Part shown: piece after piece, positions 40,545-49,495 of the stretch
Layout: every line of letters starts with the position of its first letter
Position numbering within the stretch: position 1 is the first letter of the stretch
Program-made: the position numbers and the translations under genes
Assembly (NCBI GenBank): GCA_016706225.1
Contig: JADJKB010000003.1
Span: 124,001 to 188,000, forward strand
Length of the DNA: 64,000 nt
Direction of reading: 5' to 3'
From: Myxococcales bacterium
GTDB lineage: Bacteria > Myxococcota_A > Polyangia > Polyangiales > Polyangiaceae
Notes under the pieces: model-generated
What the model was told of the DNA's origin: nothing
The model's database searches: none
The model's input: the letters and a program-made list of their open reading frames with translations, nothing else

Positions 40545-42530
40545 TCAACGCTTTTTTGGCTTCGATAGGGCCTTGGGCTTGACCGGTCCGGGAGCCACCG
40601 GCGGGGCAATGCCCTCGGGCGCCATCACGGGCACCGGCTCCTTCTTCATCGCTGCCAGGAGCGGGGCGATCGCTGCAATGTCCTCGACGACCGCCCTCGG
40701 CACCCGCAGTGTCCAGAGCACGTTGGGGCCGGCCCCGGCCGATACGGTGGTCCACATGAGCACCGGGGTCTCACCGTGATGGGGCATCGCGTTCAACGCC
40801 TTCTTGATGTCGCTCGCGTCCGCGATGCTGTCGGCCGCGCTCTTCACCAGGTTGCCCGCAGTGAAGAAGCCGCCGGAGACCCCCCGCGCAGTCTTCAGCT
40901 GCCCAATGCCCTCGCGCGACGCGAGCGTTGCATCCCCCTTCTTGACCTCCGTGAGCTTCGTGTTGAGCAGCTTCTCGTCTGCCGATAGGCCGATCCACGT
41001 GCGATCGCCATCCGGCAGGACCGTGATCACGATTGACAGCGGCGGCACACGCGCGCCCTTCTCCGCACCATCGAGCTTGCCGAAAAACGCGCTGGTCAGC
41101 ACCAGCTCGTAGGTGGTGGCCCCGCCCGCCAACCCCCGCGCCGGGCGCGCCGACAGCTTCGGCAGGTCCGTGCCCTTGACCTTCATCCGTTTGTCGAGGA
41201 GCTGACGAAGTTGCGCGTCGTTGTACAGCTTGACGACCTTGTCGAGGTAGCCCTTGTACTTGGCCGGTTTGTCGTCGATGCCGATCACGTACCAACCGAG
41301 CCGCGAGCGAATGCTGTCGCGGATCGCGAGCGCGCTCCCCGGCTTGCCCGGAGCCCCCGAGCCCATCAATTCGCTGTGGGCGTAGACGAAGTCGCCTTCC
41401 GCAGTCCACGTGTCGAGCAAGACGTCGCTGAGCTGGTCTCGGACCTTTCGTGGCACCTTCTCTTTTTCGAGTGCCCCGTCCATCAGCTCGGCCAGGGTCT
41501 TGCGGATCGCGTCGTAGCGCTTCGCATTCGCCCCGACTCCGAACGTGGCGAGCTCGCTGTCCTTCGGCAGCTTCCAGAACATCTCCGGCACGCCCTTGCT
41601 GCGTTTTGCTGCGTCCACCATGGTCTGGACGGTCCACGAGCTCTGGCCGCGGAATTTGAAGGCGGTGGTGGTTTCGAGCACGTTCCCGCTCTTGTCGAGC
41701 GCTGCTTCGATGCGGATTTGGTCGATGTCTTCGGCCAACGAGAGGACCTCGTCGGCGACGCCATGCACCGCGTCCGCCAGCGCGCGGTCGAAGCGCGGAC
41801 TGTCCAGCGACATCTCGCTCAGCACGAACGGGGCCGCCATCGTCTTCAACTGCCGCAGATCTTTCGAGTAGCGTCGGCGGAGCGGGTCGGCGCGAAGCTC
41901 GATGTGCAGATCGGCCTTGCCCATGTTCTCGGTCGGAAGCCCTCGCGTCGCGTAGCCGAGGAGCGCGTCGATGTCCTCCTGCCGGTCGCCGCACACGAGT
42001 CGCGCGGGTGCCTTGCCGATGGACGCTGCCACGGCACACACAGGGCTCTTGCCTTTGGCGATCTGGTAGACGCCTGGACGCTGCATGCGGACCGATTGCC
42101 CCTGGCGCTTTGCGAACTCGACCGTGCCCTCCACCGACGACACCCCGATGGAGACCACCGCGAACGGCTGCGGGAAATTGCCGAGGCCCTTGTTGTCGAG
42201 CGCCACGGCAAACTCGACCGGCGCGTCGTAAACCAGGAGCGCCGCTGCTTCCGGCTTGTTCTTACTGACGAGCGCCCGAACGTCGATGGGGTACTTCGCC
42301 CAGGCAGCGACCGTGTCGATCACGGTGGCTGGGTTCGCCAGTCGACCGACGGCTATCAGATCCGCGGGCGCCGGCACCGGTGTGAGATCCGGTGACGGAC
42401 TCGATGCAATACCCGGCGAGTCCGTCGTCGGCGCCGGCGGCGCGGGCGGTTTCGCGGGAGCTTGCGGGCCTCCACACGCGGTGAGAGTGAGGCAGCCGAC
42501 CAGAAGCAGAGAGCGATGGGGTCCTGTCAT
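40545..42530 (-). CDS. Large lipoprotein of unknown function
   Basis: The 661-aa product has a lipobox (LTLTAC, Cys19), a Pro/Ala-rich linker and about 600 residues of mixed alpha/beta sequence (PFAVVSIGVSSVEGTVEFAK, LGWYVIGIDDKPAKYKGYLD). The pattern recalls secreted DUF3352-like proteins, without certainty. The C-terminus is Pro/Lys-rich (VAPGPVKPKALSKPKKR). It lies upstream of, and in the same direction as, the 38663-40456 membrane protein, 88 bp away. No catalytic residues stand out. Confidence 0.68.
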   Translation of the reverse strand: MTGPHRSLLLVGCLTLTACGGPQAPAKPPAPPAPTTDSPGIASSPSPDLTPVPAPADLIAVGRLANPATVIDTVAAWAKYPIDVRALVSKNKPEAAALLVYDAPVEFAVALDNKGLGNFPQPFAVVSIGVSSVEGTVEFAKRQGQSVRMQRPGVYQIAKGKSPVCAVAASIGKAPARLVCGDRQEDIDALLGYATRGLPTENMGKADLHIELRADPLRRRYSKDLRQLKTMAAPFVLSEMSLDSPRFDRALADAVHGVADEVLSLAEDIDQIRIEAALDKSGNVLETTTAFKFRGQSSWTVQTMVDAAKRSKGVPEMFWKLPKDSELATFGVGANAKRYDAIRKTLAELMDGALEKEKVPRKVRDQLSDVLLDTWTAEGDFVYAHSELMGSGAPGKPGSALAIRDSIRSRLGWYVIGIDDKPAKYKGYLDKVVKLYNDAQLRQLLDKRMKVKGTDLPKLSARPARGLAGGATTYELVLTSAFFGKLDGAEKGARVPPLSIVITVLPDGDRTWIGLSADEKLLNTKLTEVKKGDATLASREGIGQLKTARGVSGGFFTAGNLVKSAADSIADASDIKKALNAMPHHGETPVLMWTTVSAGAGPNVLWTLRVPRAVVEDIAAIAPLLAAMKKEPVPVMAPEGIAPPVAPGPVKPKALSKPKKR

Positions 42531-42658
42531 GGCGGGGGGATTAATACACGCTCCTCCGGGCGCGGGAACTGCCGTATTGGGTCACTGCGCCGGCGCTGGG
42601 CCCCGCGCGCCGAAGCCTCCGAGCCAGCCGCAAAGTCAGCCGCTGCCCCGGGGAAATT

Positions 42659-43891
42659 TCAGTCGGACTCCTCGCCCGCCGACGCCGCCGGTGGCGCCGG
42701 GGTGCGCCCGATCAGGTAGCGCGCGGTGTGTACGACCGCACGACCGCCGGCACGAAGCAGCGCCGCCTTCGACCACGTCTTGCCTCCAAAGTGCTGGGCG
42801 CCGATGCGAATGAAGTCGGGGGAGTCGAGCAGGAACGCCTCGACGTTGGCGCGCGGAGGTCCATAAAACAGCGGGACTCCCAGCGTGCGCGTGATGAGGT
42901 CGCGTCCGATGGCGTTGCGGCGAATGGTCGACGGCCAGTCCTCGAAGGCGAAGTCGCGTCCGCGGATCCGCGAAGCCAGATACCGGGCTGCCGTCGCACC
43001 GTAGAAGATGGCCTGAGCGATCCCCTCTCCCGTGACCGGGTCGATACCGGCAGCCTCCCCGACCAAGAGCACGTGCGGGCGCGATGCAGGCAGGTGCGGG
43101 TCGAAGGCCAGCTCGGCGTAGCGCTTCTTCTTGAGCTTCGTGAGATCGATACCGCGGAGCGCGAGCTCGTCGGCGAGGACCGCGTTGATCTCCACCTCGG
43201 CCGGCTCGTCGGTTCGGCGCAGGAGATACACACCGCGCACGATCATCTCCCTGCCGTCGACCAGCGTCGGGAAGTCCCAGTAATAGCCGGGCAGTTCCCG
43301 GCGACTTGCGTCGAACAAGATCACGTCGCGGGGCAGATCCGACTCCACCGGCTCGGTGTCCACCTCGATGGCTTGTGCCCGGTATCGCGCGGCAGAGAGC
43401 CCCATCGCTCGGCGCACCACACTCTGGACACCGTCGGCGCCAATGACCACTCGGGCCTTGATGGGTCCCGCCGACGTCTCGAGCTCGTATCCCGACTGGA
43501 CCCGCGACAGCGAGAGCACACGCACGCCCTCTTCGACCTGCACTCCGCGGCTCCGCGCCACCCTGACGAGCTCGTGGTCGAACTCGATGCGCCGCACGAC
43601 TCGGCCGATCCCCGGCTCGCGCACCGTGGTCGTGTGACCCATCGCGCGAAACGCGATCCCGTCCAGCCACACACTCGGCACGTCCACACGGACGCCGATC
43701 GAGCCGAGCAGCTTGTCGGCCCGGGCCCCCACACCACCCGCGCAGAATTTCTCTCTCGGGAAGTGCTCTTTCTCCAGCACCAGGACGCGATCGGTGAGCT
43801 CCGGCGCCACGTGGGCCAGAAAGAGCGCGGTGGCCGACCCCGCCGGGCCGGCACCCACGATCAGGACTTCGACGTTTCTAGTGCGAGACAA
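42659..43891 (-). CDS. FAD-dependent oxidoreductase, geranylgeranyl-reductase type
   Basis: This 410-aa flavoprotein has the dinucleotide-binding motif VLIVGAGPAGSATALFLA (Gly13-x-Gly15-x-x-Gly18), VVIGADGVQSVVRRAMG in the middle, and HVLLVGEAAGIDPVTGEGIA. These three motifs define the geranylgeranyl reductase / FixC branch of the aromatic-hydroxylase superfamily. Members reduce isoprenoid chains or hydroxylate small molecules. The substrate here is unknown; no isoprenoid genes are adjacent. FPREKFCAGGVG near residue 50 is typical of the family. A cytoplasmic or membrane-associated location is expected. Confidence 0.87.
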   Translation of the reverse strand: MSRTRNVEVLIVGAGPAGSATALFLAHVAPELTDRVLVLEKEHFPREKFCAGGVGARADKLLGSIGVRVDVPSVWLDGIAFRAMGHTTTVREPGIGRVVRRIEFDHELVRVARSRGVQVEEGVRVLSLSRVQSGYELETSAGPIKARVVIGADGVQSVVRRAMGLSAARYRAQAIEVDTEPVESDLPRDVILFDASRRELPGYYWDFPTLVDGREMIVRGVYLLRRTDEPAEVEINAVLADELALRGIDLTKLKKKRYAELAFDPHLPASRPHVLLVGEAAGIDPVTGEGIAQAIFYGATAARYLASRIRGRDFAFEDWPSTIRRNAIGRDLITRTLGVPLFYGPPRANVEAFLLDSPDFIRIGAQHFGGKTWSKAALLRAGGRAVVHTARYLIGRTPAPPAASAGEESD

Positions 43892-43983
43892 GGGGCGGCG
43901 TCAGGGGTGGCGAGAGACCCGCCCCTAGATAGCACGAGGCCCGAGCTTGCCCGAGCCTCGTCGCCGTCCGGACCCGACAACCG

Positions 43984-45903
43984 TCAGTTCGTTTCCTCGA
44001 ACTCCGCGTCGATCACGTCGCCCTTCTTCTTGCCGTCTCCACCGGGAGCAGGGCCACCGGCCGCGCCATCACCCGCCGGAGCACCCGCCCCACCAGCGCC
44101 GGCGCCCGCCGACTCGTAGAGCTTGCTGGCCATGGCGTAGGCCTCCTTCTCGAGGCGCCCGAGCACGTCCTGCACCTTCTCGTCGTCCTGTTTCTCGATC
44201 GCCCCGCGGCCTTCCTTGATCAGCCCCTCGAGACTGGAGACGTCGGTTCCCTGGAGTTTGTCCTTGTTCTCGCTGATCTGCTTCTCCAGCGTGTAACACA
44301 GGTTATCGAGCTTGTTACGCCGCTCGATCTCTTCGCGCCGGCGTTTGTCCTCGGCCTCGTGTTCGCCGGCCTCCTTCACCATGCGACCGATCTCATCGTC
44401 GCTGATCCCGCTGTTCGCGGTGATGGTGATGCGCTGATCTTTGCCGGTGGCCATGTCCTTGGCAGTAACCGCGAGAATCCCGTTCGCGTCGATGTCGAAG
44501 GTGACCTCGACCTTGGGAATGCCACGCGGGGCGGGCGGGAGACCTTCGAGGTGGAACTTGCCGAGAGTACGGTTGTAACGCGACTCGGCGCGCTCACCCT
44601 GGAGCACGTGGATCTCGACGCTGGTCTGACCGTCACTGGCGGTGGAGTAGACCTCCTTCTTCTGAGTCGGGATGGTCGTGTTGCGCGGAATCATCACCGT
44701 CATCACACCGCCCAGCGTCTCGACGCCGAGGCTGAGCGGGGTGACGTCGAGCAATACGACGTCCTGCACCTCGCCACCGAGAACCCCACCCTGAACCGCG
44801 GCACCGATTGCCACGACCTCGTCGGGGTTCACACCCTTGTGGGGATCTTTGCCGAAGAACTTCTTCACCGTCTCTTGGACCAGTGGAATGCGGGTCGACC
44901 CGCCGACGAGCACGATCTCGTTGATGTCGCTCGGCTTCTTCTTGGCGTCGTCGAGCGCCTTCTTGAGCGGCTCCATCGAGCGCTCGACGAGAGGCGCGAT
45001 CATCTGCTCCAGCCGCGAACGATTGAGCTGCTTCTGCAGGTGCTTCGGGCCGCTGGCGTCGGCGGTGAGGAAGGGCAGGTTGATCGTGGTTTCCATCTTG
45101 TTGGACAGCTCGATCTTGGCCTGCTCCGCCGCGTCCTTGAGGCGCTGGATGACCATCTTGTCGGCCGCAATGTCGATCCCGGTGTCCTTGCGGAACTCGG
45201 CGATCAGCCACTCCATGATCAGGTGGTCGATGTCGTCGCCACCCAGATGGGTGTCACCGTTGGTCGCGATGACCTGCACCACGTTGTCGCCCACCTCGAG
45301 GATCGAGATGTCGAAGGTGCCGCCGCCGAAGTCGTAGACGGCGATGACCTCGTTGCGTTTGCTGTCCAGACCATAGGCGAGCGCGGCCGCCGTGGGTTCG
45401 TTGATGATCCGGCGCACCTCGAGGCCGGCAATCTTGCCGGCGTCCTTGGTCGCCTGCCGCTGGGCGTCGTTGAAGTACGCCGGAACGGTGATGACCGCCT
45501 CCGTCACCTTCTCGCCGAGGTAGTCCTCGGCCGCCTTCTTCAGCTTCTGCAAGACCTTGGCCGCAATCTCCGGCGGGGCCATCACCTTGCCGCGTGACTC
45601 GATGCCAACGTCGCCGTTCTTGCCGCTCACGACCTTGAACGGAACCCGCTTCATCTCCTGCGCGACCTCGTCGAAGCGTCGACCGATGAAGCGCTTGGCC
45701 GAGTACACCGTGTTCTCGGGGTTCGTCACGGCCTGACGCTTGGCGATGGTGCCGACGAGGATCTCCCCCTTCTCGTCGAAGGCCACGACCGAAGGAGTGA
45801 GGCGAGCCCCCTCTTCGTTGACGATGACCTTGGGCTCCTTGCCCTCCATCACAGCGACGACGCTGTTCGTCGTTCCGAGATCGATACCGATAATCTTGCC
45901 CAT
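43984..45903 (-). CDS. dnaK: Molecular chaperone DnaK (Hsp70)
   Basis: This 639-aa Hsp70 matches the usual bacterial length. It uses ATP to bind and release unfolded proteins with DnaJ and GrpE, neither of which is in the window. It starts at ATG 45903 with MGKIIGIDLGTTNSVVAVME; the frame upstream is spurious. Landmarks are AVITVPAYFNDAQRQATKDA, IAVYDFGGGTFDISILE, and the substrate-domain DVTPLSLGVETLGGVMT. The tail has a Gly/Ala-rich linker and ends DVIDAEFEETN, close to the normal EEVKDDK-type acidic end. I looked upstream for a CIRCE element and saw none. Confidence 0.97.
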   Translation of the reverse strand: MGKIIGIDLGTTNSVVAVMEGKEPKVIVNEEGARLTPSVVAFDEKGEILVGTIAKRQAVTNPENTVYSAKRFIGRRFDEVAQEMKRVPFKVVSGKNGDVGIESRGKVMAPPEIAAKVLQKLKKAAEDYLGEKVTEAVITVPAYFNDAQRQATKDAGKIAGLEVRRIINEPTAAALAYGLDSKRNEVIAVYDFGGGTFDISILEVGDNVVQVIATNGDTHLGGDDIDHLIMEWLIAEFRKDTGIDIAADKMVIQRLKDAAEQAKIELSNKMETTINLPFLTADASGPKHLQKQLNRSRLEQMIAPLVERSMEPLKKALDDAKKKPSDINEIVLVGGSTRIPLVQETVKKFFGKDPHKGVNPDEVVAIGAAVQGGVLGGEVQDVVLLDVTPLSLGVETLGGVMTVMIPRNTTIPTQKKEVYSTASDGQTSVEIHVLQGERAESRYNRTLGKFHLEGLPPAPRGIPKVEVTFDIDANGILAVTAKDMATGKDQRITITANSGISDDEIGRMVKEAGEHEAEDKRRREEIERRNKLDNLCYTLEKQISENKDKLQGTDVSSLEGLIKEGRGAIEKQDDEKVQDVLGRLEKEAYAMASKLYESAGAGAGGAGAPAGDGAAGGPAPGGDGKKKGDVIDAEFEETN

Positions 45904-46125
45904 GACGCTGTGTTCTCCTGATGCTTTGCGGAGCCCGGCCGCGGTCGAACGGCGACCGGTTCCGGCGAGCCCTCGCGGACCCACGACAGACCGAGTTTTC
46001 GGCCGTGGGATGCGCGGCAAGATAACCACCAGGCTCCGGGGGTCAACGGTGGCGGTGGGGGGTGTGGCCCCTCCGCCGTTCCGGCGGCAGCGGCGCGTGA
46101 CCCCGGCGGGCGGCGAAGGATTTGG

Positions 46126-46153
46126 TTGACAGGTCGGGCGCCGCGGATACCCT
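46126..46153 (+). promoter_or_regulatory. Sigma-70-type promoter for tRNA-Ala
   Basis: A perfect -35 TTGACA (46126-46131) and a -10-like TACCCT (46148-46153) are spaced by 16 bp. They end 15 bp before the tRNA, the expected distance for a short leader. Confidence 0.7.
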
Positions 46154-46168
46154 CGCGTTCCCCTTCCC

Positions 46169-46241
46169 GGGGCTGTAGCTCAGCTGGGAGAGCGCTGCGT
46201 TCGCAATGCAGAGGTCAGGGGTTCGATCCCCCTCAGCTCCA
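46169..46241 (+). tRNA. tRNA-Ala (anticodon CGC)
   Basis: The 73 nt fold into a full cloverleaf. The acceptor GGGGCTG pairs with CAGCTCC, the D arm holds GCTCAGCTGGGAGAGC, the anticodon stem is CTGCG/TGCAG with loop TTCGCAA (anticodon CGC, reading GCG), and the T arm is AGGGG TTCGATC CCCCT. The discriminator base is A. CCA is not encoded. Confidence 0.96.
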
Positions 46242-46260
46242 CCGAGGAGACATTTGCGCC

Positions 46261-46289
46261 CGACCTGCCCGGTAGCACCGAGCAGGTCG
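46261..46289 (+). terminator. Possible hairpin terminator after tRNA-Ala
   Basis: An 8-bp stem, CGACCTGC (46261-46268) with GCAGGTCG (46282-46289), lies 19 bp after the tRNA. No T-run follows. It also sits just beyond the 3' end of the convergent protease gene. Confidence 0.4.
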
Positions 46290-46317
46290 CCTGGCAGAGG
46301 TCAGCAAGATTGCCTCA

Positions 46318-47532
46318 TCACGCGCGCCGGCGGCGCAGCAGTGAGGCACAAGCACCCAGGAGCGCGAACACCCACGGCACCGGTTTCGCCGGGCCGCGCT
46401 CGCCGCCCAGGGAGCACCCGCCACTATCGCTGGAGCTCTCCGGGTTGCCGTTGGGTGCTGCGGCGGCAGCGCTGCACACTCCCAGCGAGTTGCACTCGAA
46501 CCCGCCGGCACAGGGGTTGGCGGCGCTGCACTGGGCCGCGCAGGTCGCGCTCTCGACCGGACCTTCCGCGTAACACTGATAACCGGTCGGACAAGCCTGG
46601 CCCGCCCCACAGGATTGCCCCTGTGGGTTGCCGCCACTGGAACCGCCGGCGCCACCCGTGCCCGCAGGCGGCTGCTGTTCGGGGTCACTCTTGCCCGTCA
46701 GCGCCCAGAACGGCGGCTCGTAGCCACCTTGTGCGGCGGCATCCAGGGCCGTCTTGATGATGAAGTCGCTCCACGACGAGACCGAGCCGTAGATCGGAGT
46801 CGTGCAGCCCTGGCCGCCGCGCGACACGACACCGATGACCTTGCCCGCGGCATCGAGGGCGGGCCCGCCGGAGTCACCCTGGCAAATCCCGGTGTCGCCC
46901 AGGAATTCCGTGAACTCGATGCTCTGGCCGGGACACTCGCCCGCTCCACAGACCACGTTGAGCCCGCCCAGCACCATGCGTGTGCCGCCGCTCCAGCCGC
47001 CGTTGTCGTCCTGCTGCCCGTAACCCACGGCGGTGTACGGCTCACCGGCGGTCGCCGGGACGTCGATGCGCGGCACGCGCGGCGTCACGTCGACCTTCTC
47101 GGACAGGATGAGCAACGCAACGTCATAGCCGCAAGCACCCGTGCCGTCCTCCGGCACGCGGACCTCGGCACCCTTGAACCAGTTACCCTTCTGTGAGAGG
47201 GCCTGGTCCGTCGAGACGAAGAAGCCGGTTCCCGCGTAGGTCGCGCCGAACTGCGAGACACCGCACTGCACCGCGCCGTTCAGATCGGGCGTGAGCTTCG
47301 AGACACAATGGCGGGCGGTCAACACCAGATTGGGAGCGATCAGAGTGCCGCTACACATGCCGCCGTTCATGGCGAACATGCCCACGACGTTCACGTCGTC
47401 GAAGTCCGCTGCGCCGCCCTTGATGGCGTTCGCGCTCTGATTGGTGAGCGTACCGGGCTCCGGCTCCGGAGCGTTGGCACAACCCGAAAACACGAACACG
47501 AGGGCAGCGGAAGCAACGAGGGAACGTTTCAT
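46318..47532 (-). CDS. Trypsin-like serine protease with N-terminal lipobox and MYXO-CTERM-type C-terminus
   Basis: This 404-aa S1 protease has its triad in LTARHCV (His75), CGYDVALLIL (Asp137) and GDSGGPAL (Ser221), so it should be active. A lipobox (VFSGC, Cys18) points to lipid anchoring after export. Behind the protease domain comes a Cys-rich segment (CGAGQACPTGYQC, CAGGFECNSLGVC). The C-terminus is a sorting-type signal: GGCSLGG, a hydrophobic stretch (VPWVFALLGACASLL), then RRRR. That layout is MYXO-CTERM, processed by a myxosortase in myxobacteria, and it is evidence for the lineage. Substrates unknown. Confidence 0.93.
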   Translation of the reverse strand: MKRSLVASAALVFVFSGCANAPEPEPGTLTNQSANAIKGGAADFDDVNVVGMFAMNGGMCSGTLIAPNLVLTARHCVSKLTPDLNGAVQCGVSQFGATYAGTGFFVSTDQALSQKGNWFKGAEVRVPEDGTGACGYDVALLILSEKVDVTPRVPRIDVPATAGEPYTAVGYGQQDDNGGWSGGTRMVLGGLNVVCGAGECPGQSIEFTEFLGDTGICQGDSGGPALDAAGKVIGVVSRGGQGCTTPIYGSVSSWSDFIIKTALDAAAQGGYEPPFWALTGKSDPEQQPPAGTGGAGGSSGGNPQGQSCGAGQACPTGYQCYAEGPVESATCAAQCSAANPCAGGFECNSLGVCSAAAAAPNGNPESSSDSGGCSLGGERGPAKPVPWVFALLGACASLLRRRRA

Positions 47533-47751
47533 GGTGGACCCTTCCTGACCTCGACACGAGCCGGCGGAAGCATTGGCGCGCGCGGTCGAGGTCGGCGCGC
47601 CAAACGCCGTGGGGGCAGAGGTTTCTACGGCGGCGCTGCTCCCCCCGCCAGCGGAAACATACGAATATTCAGCCTTTACACCGGTGGTCCGTGCGCCCTA
47701 ATTGGAAAGGAACAGCCCGGGTGCAAACCTTTCAGCCAGCATGGAACGAGC

Positions 47752-48528
47752 GTGGTCCCTGAAATCCACTTGACCCAGAACATCGACGCGCCCGAGAGCC
47801 GCGTCTGGCAGGCCGTGAGTCAGGCCCGCGGACTCATGGGCTGGCAGGCGGATCGTGTCACGGGATCGATGGAGCGCGGCGCAACCGTGTCCATGGCGTG
47901 GCCGGCTCTCGGAGTATCGCTGGAGCTCGACGTGATGGAGGTGGTGGACCGCGCGCGCGTGGTCTTGGCCAGTGGTTCGACACGCGTGGAGATCTCGCTG
48001 CGTCCGGGTCGCGTGGAGCTCACACATAGCGGCGTCGGGGAGGGTGACGAGCGGGAAGGCGTCGCATCGTCATGGCGGTTGTCGCTGGGGCTGCTCGCGC
48101 ATTTCTGCGAAGCGCACGGCGACGTGGAGCGCACCGTTCGTTGGTTGATCCGCCCCGCACGCACCACACCCGAGACGGCGCACGTGTTCTTCACCGACCC
48201 AGTGGCACTTTCGACCTGGCTGGGAGATGGTGCAATGATTGGACGCGCCGGGAGCGACTACGCGCTGGACCTCGGCGGAGGTGAGCGCCTGAGCGGTCGT
48301 GTCTTGGCCAACACGCCGGGACGCGACGTTGCGCTGAGCTGGAGCGAGGACAACGACTCGGCGCTCGTGTTGCGAACCCTTCCGCGCCCGACCGAGCCCG
48401 AAGAGCGGCTGATCGTACTCTCGTGGTCGCGCTGGGGTGGTGTCGTCCCCGGACAGCGTCGCCTGGAGCTGCTCGACGCCGCCCACCACCGCCTTTCCCG
48501 TGCGCTCGACTCGCAGTCCTCGGCTTGA
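47752..48528 (+). CDS. SRPBCC/AHSA1-like domain protein
   Basis: This 258-aa protein (GTG 47752) begins VPEIHLTQNIDAPESRVWQA, the first strand and helix of the START/SRPBCC fold (AHSA1-like: ...I.APxxxVWxA). A possible second half starts near TTPETAHVFFTDPVALSTWL, so it may hold two such domains in tandem. It ends SWSRWGGVVPGQRRLELLDA. The fold binds hydrophobic ligands or client proteins; the ligand cannot be read. The open frame runs about 440 bp further upstream, but the start of SRPBCC similarity and codon use support 47752. It is divergent from the protease. Confidence 0.75.
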   Translation: MVPEIHLTQNIDAPESRVWQAVSQARGLMGWQADRVTGSMERGATVSMAWPALGVSLELDVMEVVDRARVVLASGSTRVEISLRPGRVELTHSGVGEGDEREGVASSWRLSLGLLAHFCEAHGDVERTVRWLIRPARTTPETAHVFFTDPVALSTWLGDGAMIGRAGSDYALDLGGGERLSGRVLANTPGRDVALSWSEDNDSALVLRTLPRPTEPEERLIVLSWSRWGGVVPGQRRLELLDAAHHRLSRALDSQSSA

Positions 48529-48555
48529 GCGAAACTTCGACCGGGTCCAGCGGTC

Positions 48556-49416
48556 TCAGCCCGGATCGCGGCAGCAGCGTGTGCCCGTCGAATAGTCGTA
48601 ATAAGCCGGGGCATGGCCGCTGATCTTGGCGTCACAGCCCTTGCTGGTGGAGCGGGCGTAGAACCCACCCACGAACACGCCGCTCGGGTCATCGATCCAC
48701 TCGTCGAGGTTGCCCACCATGTCGTAGAGCGCACCGTCGTCCCAGGCGCTCGTGCACCCCGCACTCGCACCGGTCAGGTGGAGGAGCGGGTCCGTGCCGG
48801 CCTCGACGACCAGGTTGAGCCGCGGGTCGTTGAGGCCCATCGATGCGTTGTCGTGTAGCACCTGCGCTGGGTGCACGTTGCGGTGGATGTTACAGCGACC
48901 GGGCGCGTAGTGAGCGCCGTACGGAAACTTCGTCGCCGCGCGGCCCTTGCAGGCGCTGACCCACTCATCTTCGGTGCACAGGCGCTTGTGCGCGAGCGAG
49001 CAGGCGCTCTTGGCGACGTGATAGGTCAAGTACCCGTGCGGCACGACGCCCGGCCGAGACACCGCCCGCGCTTCGAAGGCGGAACCGAGCTGGGCCTCCG
49101 GAAGCTCGGGCAGCGGCATGGCGCGGGCTCCCGGATCACCCGTGCGTTCGCGCTCGATGAGCCACACCTCCCGCACGCGGGCGAGGGCCTTGGGCTGCGC
49201 CGGGTAGTAGGGGGAGAGCGGCCGCTCAGTCTTGGCATCGACGAGCGACGCCTCCCAGCGGTCGATGCAGAAGCTTCCGGCCCGGAGCATCTCGGGCGGA
49301 CACGCGTTAGCGCGCGGCGGTCCGGTTCGCGGGCGAGCGTCGGCGCGCGGTGTCGGCGCCAGACTGAGCGCCGCGACCCCGAGCGCGAACAGTGCGGCCG
49401 CCGGAATCCTGCGCAT
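48556..49416 (-). CDS. Exported FGE-sulfatase-fold (SUMF1-like) protein
   Basis: The 286-aa product has a signal peptide (ALFALGVAALSLAPTPRADA). The domain has the FGE-fold signposts FCIDRWEASL, HKRLCTEDEWVSACKG, GALYDMVGNLDEWIDD, and ends YDYSTGTRCCRDPG. It is close in layout to the lipoprotein at 19609-20538 (same CxxxxWVSACKG region and CC end) but lacks a lipobox, so it is probably periplasmic or secreted. The catalytic Cys pair of true formylglycine-generating enzymes is not recognisable. It sits convergent with the SRPBCC gene. Confidence 0.8.
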   Translation of the reverse strand: MRRIPAAALFALGVAALSLAPTPRADARPRTGPPRANACPPEMLRAGSFCIDRWEASLVDAKTERPLSPYYPAQPKALARVREVWLIERERTGDPGARAMPLPELPEAQLGSAFEARAVSRPGVVPHGYLTYHVAKSACSLAHKRLCTEDEWVSACKGRAATKFPYGAHYAPGRCNIHRNVHPAQVLHDNASMGLNDPRLNLVVEAGTDPLLHLTGASAGCTSAWDDGALYDMVGNLDEWIDDPSGVFVGGFYARSTSKGCDAKISGHAPAYYDYSTGTRCCRDPG

Positions 49417-49495
49417 GACCGGCTCAAGTTGGCACGATGCATCCGACGCCGGCAACGGTTTGCACGAGGTCGGGCGCCGGGGCAGTGTCAGCGGC

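Noticed and set aside
45904..46125. CIRCE or heat-shock promoter ahead of dnaK
   Set aside because: No TTAGCACTC-N9-GAGTGCTAA or convincing sigma-32 motif is visible.
46206..46757. A plus-strand frame starting within tRNA-Ala and opposite the protease
   Set aside because: It is antisense to the protease C-terminus and starts inside the tRNA.
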